From Acidimicrobiia bacterium (lineage in GTDB: Bacteria > Actinomycetota > Acidimicrobiia > Spongiisociales > ZC4RG35): a stretch of DNA of 64,000 nucleotides. The notes beneath the pieces were generated by a model. That model did no database searches, was not told the origin of the DNA, and saw only the letters and a program-made list of their open reading frames with translations. The translations under genes were made by a program, and so were the position numbers. Of the stretch, positions 55,421-63,857 are shown in pieces; within the stretch, counting starts at the first letter, position 1, and each line of letters opens with the position of its first letter. The DNA lies in the NCBI GenBank assembly GCA_017577575.1, contig PKRG01000008.1, positions 44,341 through 108,340 of the forward strand, given 5' to 3'.

Positions 55421-56461
55421 TCATGATTGGACCAGCACCCCGGCCTCGGTCTGTTCTGTGGCCAGCCCCGAGCGGAAGAACTTCCGCAGGACGGCCAGGT
55501 TCGTTTCGAAGTGGGAGGTGGGCGAGGAGGTGAGGAACCGGCTTCCCGGCGCCCGCACCAGAGGGAGCAGCAGCTGGTCGGCGAGGTGCGGCCCGACCGG
55601 TGCCCCCGCCTCCAGATACCGTTCCACCTGGTCGGCCACCTCCGCAGCCACCTCCTCGGCGGGCAGACCGCGGCGGCCGAAGCCCGTGAACACCTCGGTG
55701 ACGTGGTCGCATTCGACGGCCACCAGGACCGCGTTCCCGGGCCCGTCGGCTTCCATCTCCTCGGCGATGAGCGACTCGGGAGGCAACGCCAGCCGCCTCT
55801 GCAGGACCGCCAGCTCCCGATGGGCGATCGACAACGGCAGCCGAGAAACGACCGCCCGCGCCCGCATCGAACGCACCGAGCCGCGCTCGGTCAGCTCGAG
55901 AGGTCTCCAGCCAGCTGGCCGAATCGTGGCGATGATCCGCCCACCACCCGCCGGATGGAATCCGGGCCGCTCCAGTTGGACGTCGGCGTCCACCCCCATC
56001 CGGCGCAACAGCGGCAAATACGCCGACTCCAGGAACTCGAACGGTGGGGCGCCGAGGTTGTGGGTCCCGCCGGTGACCGTCACCGTGGAAGGCCCACCGG
56101 CTTCGGCGAGCGGCAAGAGCACGGTCTGGAGCACGAGTGTGGCGCTTCCCGCCGTGCCGACGTCGAAACCGTATTCTCCCGCCTGCACCCGTCCGGGACG
56201 GAAGACCAGCCGCCCCGAGTGGAGGCGGGCCCCCTCCACGGATGCATTCGCGATCTCGGCGGCGGCGCGTACGGCGGTGAGATGCTGGGCGAGCAGGCCG
56301 GGGCGACGCCGATTCGCCCGGATCCTCGTGATCTCGAACGGGGTCCCGGTCAAAAGCGACGCCGCCAGGGAGGTGCGCAGGATCTGGCCGCCTCCCTCTC
56401 CGGCCGAGCCGTCGACGAGGATCGGCTCGTCACGGACGCGTTCTTCTGCGGGTGTCGGCAT
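55421..56461 (-). CDS. rtcA: RNA 3'-terminal phosphate cyclase RtcA
   Basis: The 346-residue enzyme turns RNA 3'-phosphate ends into 2',3'-cyclic phosphate. DGSAGEGGGQILRTSL at the N-terminus, RRRPGLLAQH, GGTHNLGAPPFEF and HLADQLLLPL are family hallmarks, and the nucleophile histidine lies in TSHFETN (H317). Usual partners are the ligase RtcB and regulator RtcR; neither is in the window. The ATG at 56461 is chosen over GTG codons at 56467 and 56482. The last of these overlaps the stop of the B12 gene. Confidence 0.94.
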   Translation of the reverse strand: MPTPAEERVRDEPILVDGSAGEGGGQILRTSLAASLLTGTPFEITRIRANRRRPGLLAQHLTAVRAAAEIANASVEGARLHSGRLVFRPGRVQAGEYGFDVGTAGSATLVLQTVLLPLAEAGGPSTVTVTGGTHNLGAPPFEFLESAYLPLLRRMGVDADVQLERPGFHPAGGGRIIATIRPAGWRPLELTERGSVRSMRARAVVSRLPLSIAHRELAVLQRRLALPPESLIAEEMEADGPGNAVLVAVECDHVTEVFTGFGRRGLPAEEVAAEVADQVERYLEAGAPVGPHLADQLLLPLVRAPGSRFLTSSPTSHFETNLAVLRKFFRSGLATEQTEAGVLVQS

Positions 56462-56481
56462 GGGCACTTTCCCTCTACCCA

Positions 56482-58098
56482 CTAGTCGAGCATCGCGATC
56501 CGTGTGGCTTCGTCGAGTTTGTCTCCGGTCTCGGGGTGCACGGCGTCACAGCCGCCGTCCACGACGGTGACGGTGGCGCCTCGTGCGGCCGGGTTGCTGA
56601 CCAGGTACGGGGCGTCGAACAGGCCGGTCCGCACCACCGCCCCCAGTTGCTCGGCGTCGCCTTCCATCGCCCCAGGGAACCGTTCGGCTACGACGTCGAG
56701 CAGGTACTCTGCCTCCTCGATCAGTCGGTCCCGCCTGGCGGCGACTGCGGGGTCGGCCAGCGGGTCGGGTAGGCCGAGCAGCGCGTCGTCCACGACCTGG
56801 CGCACCAGGGTGCAGGACGTGATGAGCTCGTCCGCTTCGATGGCGTGGTCGGCCTCCGTGTGGCCCACCACGTGGAGGATGTCGGGCTCGAGCGCCATGG
56901 CGGTCCGGGTGGCGGAGGCGAGCTGGCCTAGAGCCCGCACCTCATCGGACGGCAGCGAGAACAGTCCCGCCCGTAGCTCGCGCAGCACCGTCAGCCCGCT
57001 GGCGCGCCGTTGGACGACGGCGTGCATCGCCTCCATCTTGGCGATGTCCATCGCCGGCGAGATCCCCGCCGGGGTGTTGAGCATCATCTGGAGCACGTAG
57101 GTGTCGACTCCGGCCGCCGCCGAGAGTCGGGCCGCCAGCCCGGCGGCTGCCACCTGGATCGTGTCCGAGGCGGCGCGCAGGCCCCACTGGTTCTGGTCGT
57201 TGCGCTCCACCGGGATGCCGTTGGCGGCGCTCCAGGAGACGAGCTCCTGGTTCTCGGCGATCGCGTCCTCGAGGGACCTCTCGGAGCGGCCATCCAGCTC
57301 CGAGTACCAGAACACGGGGATCGCACACCAGGCGTTGCGTATGGTCTCGTGGAGCATCCGGCCGAACCGGACCAGGTCGTTGGTGCCGGCGTAACAGCGG
57401 AGGAGCGGGTAGTTGCCCCGCTGGGCCGCTTCGTATAGGAGCCGGAAGTCGTCGGGGGTGCGGACGGGGACACCTCCGGCGCCGTCCTGGGAGGGGTCCA
57501 TGCGCTCGGGGCGGAAGAAGTGCTCCTGGGCGTTCTGGTCGGGTGCCAGCGAGATGACGTCGACGACTCCGGCTTCGGCGATCCTTCGGATCCCCTCGGC
57601 GGTCCGCTCCAGCGACGGGAGGCCGAAGTGATGGCGTATCAACGGACGCCGCCCGCTCATGCGACGCCGAGACAGCAGGTCCCGCGGGCGCTCCGTCGTC
57701 GACTCGGCCGCGTTCTCTTCGCCGGTCAGCCATTCGTCGATGTCCTCGTCGGGGCGGTCCCCGAACACGCGGTCGAACACACCGGACCGGCGGGCGACCT
57801 CGGCCACCGGAGACGGACCGCCGAACCAGGTGCGGATCCCGCTGAGCCCCTCGCGGCGGAGAGCGGCGTCGAGCTCGCCGAAGAGTCTCTCGGCCGCCTC
57901 CGGTGTGAGCCGATACGACACGGCCAGGATCTCGGGTCGCTGTCGCTTCGCCTCTTCGACCAGCCGCTCGACGGGGGTGGCGGGGCCCAGGAACACGGCG
58001 CGGTACCCGTGGCGACGGCACGCCGCCAGGAAGTTGAGGATCCCGGCGACGTGGACGCAGTCACCGATCGCGGCGCCGAGGACGAGCTTTTCGGTCAT
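56482..58098 (-). CDS. B12-binding mutase-like protein, uncharacterised
   Basis: The 538-residue protein starts with a B12-binding fold (1-125): LVLGAAIGDCVHVAG holds histidine H16 and the HxxG of the cobalamin motif, and FGGPSP is the glycine strand seen in glutamate mutase S chains. The motif is D13-x2-H16-x2-G19, one residue longer than DxHxxG. From about 150 follows a barrel-like part (GNYPLLRCYAGTND, AIPVFWYSELDGR, GIPVERNDQNQWGLR, MLNTPAGISPAMDIAKM) and an end like glutamate mutase E (GLFDAPYLVSNPAARG). A carbon-skeleton mutase for an amino acid is a good guess, but no activity is known to me. It overlaps the opine-dehydrogenase gene by 4 bases. Confidence 0.75.
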   Translation of the reverse strand: MTEKLVLGAAIGDCVHVAGILNFLAACRRHGYRAVFLGPATPVERLVEEAKRQRPEILAVSYRLTPEAAERLFGELDAALRREGLSGIRTWFGGPSPVAEVARRSGVFDRVFGDRPDEDIDEWLTGEENAAESTTERPRDLLSRRRMSGRRPLIRHHFGLPSLERTAEGIRRIAEAGVVDVISLAPDQNAQEHFFRPERMDPSQDGAGGVPVRTPDDFRLLYEAAQRGNYPLLRCYAGTNDLVRFGRMLHETIRNAWCAIPVFWYSELDGRSERSLEDAIAENQELVSWSAANGIPVERNDQNQWGLRAASDTIQVAAAGLAARLSAAAGVDTYVLQMMLNTPAGISPAMDIAKMEAMHAVVQRRASGLTVLRELRAGLFSLPSDEVRALGQLASATRTAMALEPDILHVVGHTEADHAIEADELITSCTLVRQVVDDALLGLPDPLADPAVAARRDRLIEEAEYLLDVVAERFPGAMEGDAEQLGAVVRTGLFDAPYLVSNPAARGATVTVVDGGCDAVHPETGDKLDEATRIAMLD

Positions 58099-59189
58099 GA
58101 GCCGTACCCGTAGCTCGCTACCTGGCGGATCTCCGCCGGGCTCAACCCGGCCAGACCCAGGCGCTCCAGAGTGCGCCCTCTGCTCCAGAAGTTGGTCTGG
58201 TGGACGATCCCCGCCAGGGTGATCACCGACTCGATCGCCCGGGGGTTCAGGCCGAATTGACGCCCCGCCGACGCCATCGGCACCATGCTCATCGGGACGT
58301 CCTCGAGCATGTAGCGGTTCTCCATCGTCGGAGGCGCCGAAATCCCCCGGTAACCCTCGTTCGCCTGGATCGCCTCGTAGAGGTCCCGTCCTTGGGCCCG
58401 GTACGCCACCATCAGCCAGTCACGCATCGAGCGCACTTCGACGCCGAGCAGGTTGGCGACGGCCATCCGCTCCCGGTCCACCGCTTCCAGCACGTGGGAC
58501 ACGCCCGGGCTCACGCCGTCGATGTAGAACTCGAAGCGTCCCTGGGTGTTCTCGATGCGAGCCGTGTTGAACAACGTGATCGCCGGGTGCACCACCGCGC
58601 CGACGTTGGCGAAGCTCGTGTCGAGGGTGCACTCGGTGGGTTGGAACTGGGGATACCAGGGCTCGAGTCGGGCGATCACCTCTTCGGTTCGGGTGCAGGG
58701 GATGGCCGCGACGGGCACGGATCGCTTCACGCGCATGATCCGTGACTGGGCGGGACCGGAGCTGCGGGAGGCGAAGATGAAGGTTCCGGCTTCGGCTACG
58801 ACGACCCCGTCGGGAGCGCCTTGGTCCAGAGCTTCGTGGAGGAACTCGAGAGCGCCGAAGGTGCGACCCGGGTTGAGCACGACGATGTGGCCGTCGCGCA
58901 GGTGCGGGGCGCACTTGCGGGCGACGTCTCGGTGCCCGAATGCCGGAACACACACCATCACCAGCGTGGCGCCGGCCAGCGCCTCCCCGATGTCCGATGT
59001 CACCAGTCGGATCTTCCCGAATCCCGTGATCTCGCCTTCCAGGTCGACCCCGCCACGGTCTGCCACCTCGGCGACGTGTTCGGGGGTGCGATTCCACAGC
59101 ACCACGTCGGCTCCGAGCCGCCCCAGGTCACCGGCGAGGGCACGGCCGGCATGGCCTGCGCCCAGCACTGCTATCGATCCGTTGCTCAT
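58095..59189 (-). CDS. Octopine/nopaline dehydrogenase family protein
   Basis: The 364-residue enzyme has an N-terminal Rossmann fold (SIAVLGAGHAGRALAGDL) and the C-terminal octopine-dehydrogenase domain with NVGAVVHPAITLFNTARIE and the helix region MAVANLLGVEVRSMRDWL. Family members reductively join an amino acid to a 2-oxo acid or catalyse the reverse. The active histidine of the family sits in the VHP motif. The ATG at 59189 has an AAAGGA site. It is the first gene of the operon with the B12 protein, rtcA and baeRF genes; the promoter should lie in the 295-base region before it. Confidence 0.88.
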   Translation of the reverse strand: MSNGSIAVLGAGHAGRALAGDLGRLGADVVLWNRTPEHVAEVADRGGVDLEGEITGFGKIRLVTSDIGEALAGATLVMVCVPAFGHRDVARKCAPHLRDGHIVVLNPGRTFGALEFLHEALDQGAPDGVVVAEAGTFIFASRSSGPAQSRIMRVKRSVPVAAIPCTRTEEVIARLEPWYPQFQPTECTLDTSFANVGAVVHPAITLFNTARIENTQGRFEFYIDGVSPGVSHVLEAVDRERMAVANLLGVEVRSMRDWLMVAYRAQGRDLYEAIQANEGYRGISAPPTMENRYMLEDVPMSMVPMASAGRQFGLNPRAIESVITLAGIVHQTNFWSRGRTLERLGLAGLSPAEIRQVASYGYGS

Positions 59190-59484
59190 CTCGATCCTTT
59201 CACTGCGCCGAGGCTCCTCGCGGGACGCCTCCTCAGACGCCACCTTTCCGGTTCCAATGGCGTGAACGGATCGGATGGCTGACCCGGGTTCCTTCTCGGG
59301 CGCTTCCTTCCATGTGCCGTCTCGCCGCTCACAGCCCCTTTTCAAAGACTGTGCCTCCGGGCGTTCGCCTTGTTGAGGGCCTAAGGTCCTGGAGAGGGGA
59401 GGGCCTTCCGCAGTTCCGGGCAGAGATCGGGTCTGGTGCCCCTGGCGGGATCGCCGATCCGGGTTGGAGACTCCCACGAGAGAC
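59190..59484. other. Divergent intergenic region with stem-loop
   Basis: The gap between the divergent opine-dehydrogenase and phosphoribosyltransferase genes must hold both promoters. The only clear structure is a stem-loop at 59330-59353: CACAG/CTGTG outside and CTTT/AAAG inside. I compared the region by eye with cobalamin and glycine riboswitches and saw no convincing match. No protein-coding frame is apparent. Confidence 0.4.
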
Positions 59485-60762
59485 ATGTTCAGGGACAGGA
59501 CGGAAGCCGGCCGCCGGCTGGCGCAGCATCTCGGGCATCTCAGAGACGAAGACGTCGTCGTGCTCGGTCTCCCCCGCGGCGGTGTCCCGGTCGCCTACGA
59601 GGTGGCGCGGGCCCTCGACGCTCCACTCGACGTGATCGTCGTTCGCAAGCTCGGCTTTCCATCCCAGCCCGAGCTGGCGATGGGGGCGATCGGCGAGGAC
59701 GGTGTCCGAGTCCTGAACGAGGCGTTGGTGACTCCCGAGGTCGCCTCGTCCCCAGCGTTCGCCGCCGTGGAGACGCGAGAACGGCACGAGCTGGCGCGAC
59801 GGGTCGAGATGTTCCGCCGGGGACGGCCCCGGGTGCCCCTGGAGGGGCGAGTGGCCGTGATCGTCGACGACGGGATCGCCACCGGCTCCACCGTCAGAGC
59901 CGCTGCCGAGGTCGCCCGGGCGCTGGGCGCCCGACGCGTGGTGGCCGCGGCGCCGGTCGCTCCCCCGGAGGTGGAGCGGAGGCTCGGTGCGTCCGTCGAC
60001 GAGGTGGTCGTGGCGGAAAGGCCAGAGGTCTTCTTCGCCATCGGCCAGTTCTACGCCGACTTCCGGCAGGTCTCGGACGCCGAGGTGGCCGAGCTGCTCG
60101 GTCGGGCCGCGTCCGAAGGCGATGCGTCTAGGGCTGCGATCGACACCGAGATCGACGTGGAGGGCGCCGGCCACCGCCGCGGTCACCTGACCATCCCCCA
60201 GGAAGCGATGGGGCTGGTCGTGTTCGCACACGGGTCGGGAAGCAGCCGCCACAGCCCCCGCAACCGCGCGGTCGCCCGGGCCTTGAACCGGGCCGGGTTG
60301 GGCACGTTGCTCTTCGATCTGCTGACCCCGGAGGAGGGCCAAGACCGGGATCGTGTCTTCGACATCCCGCTCCTGGCAGAGCGGCTGGTCGACGCCTCAC
60401 GCGGGGTGATCCGGGAATGGCCGGATCTCCCGTTGGGGCTTTTCGGGGCGTCGACGGGAGCGGCGGCCGCCTTGGTCGCCTCGGTGGAGATGGACAACTC
60501 GGTTCGAGCCGTCGTGTCCCGGGGTGGAAGGCCCGACCTGGCGGCTTCCCACCTGCGGCGGGTCACGGCGCCGACGCTGCTCGTCGTCGGCGCCAACGAT
60601 CCCGTCGTCTTGGACCTGAACCGCCAGGCCCAGGCCGAGCTGCGTTGCGAGAACCGTCTGGAGGTGGTCCCCGGGGCGGGACACCTCTTCGAGGAGCCCG
60701 GGACGCTCGAGCGTGTCGCCGAGCTCGCCATCGGGTGGTTCTCGGACCACCTGGCCCCCTAG
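59485..60762 (+). CDS. Phosphoribosyltransferase fused to alpha/beta hydrolase
   Basis: The 425-residue protein joins two domains. Residues 1-~205 form a type I phosphoribosyltransferase: LPRGGVPVAYEVARAL, VVRKLGFPSQPELAMGAIGE and the PRPP loop VIVDDGIATGSTVRAA. Residues ~215-425 form a dienelactone-hydrolase-like alpha/beta hydrolase: FAHGSGSSRHSPRN, nucleophile S in LFGASTGAAAAL, D in GANDPVV and H in GAGHLFEE. Such fusions occur in mycobacteria and other actinobacteria with unknown function. The ATG at 59485 is preferred to a TTG at 59464. It stands alone. Confidence 0.9.
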   Translation: MFRDRTEAGRRLAQHLGHLRDEDVVVLGLPRGGVPVAYEVARALDAPLDVIVVRKLGFPSQPELAMGAIGEDGVRVLNEALVTPEVASSPAFAAVETRERHELARRVEMFRRGRPRVPLEGRVAVIVDDGIATGSTVRAAAEVARALGARRVVAAAPVAPPEVERRLGASVDEVVVAERPEVFFAIGQFYADFRQVSDAEVAELLGRAASEGDASRAAIDTEIDVEGAGHRRGHLTIPQEAMGLVVFAHGSGSSRHSPRNRAVARALNRAGLGTLLFDLLTPEEGQDRDRVFDIPLLAERLVDASRGVIREWPDLPLGLFGASTGAAAALVASVEMDNSVRAVVSRGGRPDLAASHLRRVTAPTLLVVGANDPVVLDLNRQAQAELRCENRLEVVPGAGHLFEEPGTLERVAELAIGWFSDHLAP

Positions 60763-60788
60763 GCGGCGTGTCATCCACCTGGGGCTGT

Positions 60789-60896
60789 CTACTCCGCGCC
60801 TGTGTCTGAGTGCTCGTCGGCGGGAACCACCCTGCCGATAGCGACGATGCGGCGGATGTCCTTGGAAGAGGCCGGGTTGACGATGAGGCCGATCAT
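60789..60896 (-). pseudogene. 5' remnant of an ATP-NAD kinase-like gene
   Basis: A 35-codon frame starts MIGLIVNPASSKDIRRIVA, closely like the start of ATP-NAD kinase family proteins (GLIVNPASGKDIRRLVA), then runs into non-homologous codons and a TAG stop. Families of this type are about 350 residues, so most of the gene is gone. The nucleotide-binding Gly is Ser here. It sits between the hydrolase-fusion and RCC1 genes, in a gap with no other gene. Confidence 0.6.
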
Positions 60897-60938
60897 CCGG
60901 TCGGCAGTCTACGGAGCGGGCGCGAGCCCGGCCCGGCG

Positions 60939-63857
60939 TCACCCGGGGCCCGGCAAGACGTAGGCGGGGAGCTCCTGGACCACTCCGGGGGAGGCGTCCC
61001 GCCCGAGCTGCTGGTCCCAGTTGGCCCCCCAGCACAAGACGGCCCGCAGATCCGTCAGCGCGCAGGTGTGCGAGTCGCCGGCGGCGAGCTGGACCACCCC
61101 TTCCAGGGGGGTCGTCCCGGACGGATCCATCACATACCTGGGAAGGGGTGAATCCGATCTATCCCCGGTACCCAGCTGGCCATCCACCCCTTGACCCCAA
61201 CACACGGCTTCCTCGGATTCGAGCCGGGCACAGGTGTGGTTGGTTCCGGCTGCGAGAGACGTGACCCCGGCCAGCGGGGCGGTGCCCTCGGGGTTCCTCA
61301 CTTCGACGAGCTGCGGTTGGATTTCGCCGGTACCGGCTCCCAGCTGCCCGGCGATGTCCGACCCCCAACACAGGACCCGTCCGTCTTCGGTCGAGGCACA
61401 GCTGTGGCTGGCTCCGAGGCTCAGGTCCGTGACCCCGGTGAGAGGACCGTCCGTGTCGAGGACCGGCTGCGCCGTCGGGACGGGTGCGCTCGAAGCGCCG
61501 GTGCCCAGCTGGCCCTGGAAGTTGTTGCCCCAGCAGTAGACGCTCGTGTCGGAGACGGCGCAGGCGTGCGCCGCGCCCGCCGCCACCAGAGTGACATCGG
61601 TCAGCGGGCTCGTCCCGTCCGGGCCGAGGACCCGGGTCGGGAGGGGCGAGAACCCCGCCGTCTCGCCGTTGCCGACCTTCCCCTGCGAGTGGTTGCCCCA
61701 GCAGTAGACGTCGCCGGGATCGACGATGGCGCAGGCGAACTGGTGACCGACCGCGATATGGGTCACGCCCTCCAGCGGTCCTTCGCCGTCCGGGTCCAAG
61801 ACCGGTTGGGGAACCGGTGCTGGAGCCGTGTCCGTGGATCCGTTGCCCAGCCGTCCATCGAATTGGGCTCCCCAGCAGTAGGCATTCCCATCGGTGGTCA
61901 GGGCACAGGTGTGCCCGTCACCGCCGTCGATCTGCGCCACCGCCGTCAGAAGTCCCTCGCCCTGGGGGGCGACGACGGCGGCGGGCAGCGCAGCCTTGGG
62001 GCCGAGGTCGCCCCCTGTCTGGCCGTTCCCTATCTGGCCGGTGTTGTTGCGACCCCAGCAGTAGACCCGGTCTCGGGGATCGAACAACCCGGTGGCGACG
62101 CAGGTGTGGGCCCACCCGGCACCGATGTGGAGCGGGGCGTAGACGTCGTAGTAGAGGTCCGCGCTCACCTCTGCCGCCGGGTCCTCCGCGTCCCTCACCG
62201 TGACTCGAATCGGGTCCTGGAAGGGTGAAGCGTCCTTGATCGCCGGATCGGCGGGGTCGTTGACGATGGCGCCGTCGTCCTCGTCGAAGACGAGCCCTTC
62301 GGGCAACCCGGTCACGGCCCACTCGTACGATCCGGACCCGCCGTAGGCGGCGAGGGTGGCCCGATACGACTCGAGCGACCGGAGGGTCGGAAGCGACGGA
62401 GTGAGCAGTCTCAATGGGGGCTCACCTTCGAGCGGCGACCCGGGGACGACCCGCGTCGGCCGAGTCGCTTCGGTGCCGAAGCCGGTGTCGCCTTTTCCGA
62501 CTTGCCCCGCCCAGTTGCCGCCCCAACACCACACCCGCGAGCTCGTGTCGATTCCGCAAGTGTGGAACTCGCCGGCGTCGAGGGTGGCGAACGCGGGCGC
62601 AGCCAAGACCGGGAACGGTTCGTGGAGCTCGTTGCCCATCGTCCCGATCCCGAGCTGGCCGTAGTTGTTGGAGCCCCAGCACAGCGCCGAGGTTCCCTCG
62701 AGCGCACAGGTGAAATGCCCGTCGCTTCCCACGACCTCGTCGAACAAGTGGGCTCCCGGCAGTCGGGTGGGACCGGAGACGGGATCGTCGTGGTCGAGAC
62801 CCAGCTGTCCCGATTCGTTCTCGCCGAAACACCACGTGGCGCCGGTGTCGTCGATGGCGCAGGTGTGGTTCTGGCCGGTGGCGATGGAGACGAAGTCCAC
62901 GTCGGATTCGACTCTCACCGGTGAGACCGCCCGCGGCTCGCCGATGGCGCCGAGCTGACCGTGGGAGTTGCGCCCCCAACACCACGCTGCGCCTGTTGCG
63001 TCGACACCGCAGACGTGGCTTCCGCCGACGGCCAGGTCGACGACCTCCAGACCGGAGCCGACCAGCTGCGGCTCGTCCCGGGAGGTGTCGTAACCCGAGG
63101 TGCCGATTCCGAGTTGTCCGTCGAGGTTGCTCCCCCAGCACCAGACGAGGAGGTCCGAGTCGACGGCACAGTTGTAGGCGAATCCGCTGTCGATGGCGAC
63201 GAACTCGTGGTCGCCGCTCACGGGAACCGGGACGGGGCTGCCGGTGGGGCGGTCGCCGCTGCCCAGCTGCCCGGCGTCGTTCTTGCCCCAGCACCACGCG
63301 CGGCCGCTCGCGTCGAGCGCGCAGGTGTGCTCCCCGCCTGCGGTGATGGCGGTGAACACCTGGTCGGAGAGGACCCGTACCGGCTTCGCGGAGTGCTCCA
63401 GTCGCCAACCCTCACCGAGTTGGCCATGGGTGTTGTCTCCCCAGCACCAGGCGGCGCCTTCCTCGTCGAGCGCACACGAGTGGTAGGCGCCGGCGGCCAC
63501 GGCCACGGGTTTGGTGAAGGAGAGGGCGATGGTGGCCGTAGTCGCCGAACCCGCCGCGTCGGTCACGGACACCGTCAGAGCCTGGTCCCTGGTCTCGCCC
63601 ACGGGGAGGGCATCGACATCGAGGGAGACGGATCCGTCGGTTCGCACGTCGAGCCACGCTGGGCCGGCTTCGACGGTCCAGCGGTACGGAGGCACGCCGT
63701 CGGTCGCTTCGAGTCGCGCCTGGTACTCGGTGGTGAGAAGCGGGATGCCGCTGAGCTGCTCCGTCACGATCCTCAAGCCGGCCTCACCGGGCGGGGCGGT
63801 GGTCGGTGGTGGGGGCGTAGGGGGTGTGGCGGGGGGGGGACCAGGGGGGGCGTCCAC
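60939..63857 (-). CDS. Giant RCC1-repeat protein with two seven-repeat sets
   Basis: The frame gives 972 residues. It has a Pro/Thr-rich start, an Ig-like putative domain (about 30-115), seven RCC1 repeats (about 118-480), a second Ig-like domain (about 495-600) and seven more repeats (about 605-970). Each repeat has the pattern HxCA ... CWGxNxxGQLG, giving two cysteines per blade, which suggests disulfides and export. RCC1 repeats form seven-bladed propellers, so two complete propellers are expected. The GTG at 63857 is only the last start in a low-quality stretch; the true N-terminus, probably with a signal peptide, is upstream or corrupted. Ligand unknown. Confidence 0.85.
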   Translation of the reverse strand: MDAPPGPPPATPPTPPPPTTAPPGEAGLRIVTEQLSGIPLLTTEYQARLEATDGVPPYRWTVEAGPAWLDVRTDGSVSLDVDALPVGETRDQALTVSVTDAAGSATTATIALSFTKPVAVAAGAYHSCALDEEGAAWCWGDNTHGQLGEGWRLEHSAKPVRVLSDQVFTAITAGGEHTCALDASGRAWCWGKNDAGQLGSGDRPTGSPVPVPVSGDHEFVAIDSGFAYNCAVDSDLLVWCWGSNLDGQLGIGTSGYDTSRDEPQLVGSGLEVVDLAVGGSHVCGVDATGAAWCWGRNSHGQLGAIGEPRAVSPVRVESDVDFVSIATGQNHTCAIDDTGATWCFGENESGQLGLDHDDPVSGPTRLPGAHLFDEVVGSDGHFTCALEGTSALCWGSNNYGQLGIGTMGNELHEPFPVLAAPAFATLDAGEFHTCGIDTSSRVWCWGGNWAGQVGKGDTGFGTEATRPTRVVPGSPLEGEPPLRLLTPSLPTLRSLESYRATLAAYGGSGSYEWAVTGLPEGLVFDEDDGAIVNDPADPAIKDASPFQDPIRVTVRDAEDPAAEVSADLYYDVYAPLHIGAGWAHTCVATGLFDPRDRVYCWGRNNTGQIGNGQTGGDLGPKAALPAAVVAPQGEGLLTAVAQIDGGDGHTCALTTDGNAYCWGAQFDGRLGNGSTDTAPAPVPQPVLDPDGEGPLEGVTHIAVGHQFACAIVDPGDVYCWGNHSQGKVGNGETAGFSPLPTRVLGPDGTSPLTDVTLVAAGAAHACAVSDTSVYCWGNNFQGQLGTGASSAPVPTAQPVLDTDGPLTGVTDLSLGASHSCASTEDGRVLCWGSDIAGQLGAGTGEIQPQLVEVRNPEGTAPLAGVTSLAAGTNHTCARLESEEAVCWGQGVDGQLGTGDRSDSPLPRYVMDPSGTTPLEGVVQLAAGDSHTCALTDLRAVLCWGANWDQQLGRDASPGVVQELPAYVLPGPG

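Noticed and set aside
59190..59484. Cobalamin riboswitch before the B12 operon
   Set aside because: No B12 box or matching core was found by eye on either strand; kept only as an unexplained leader.
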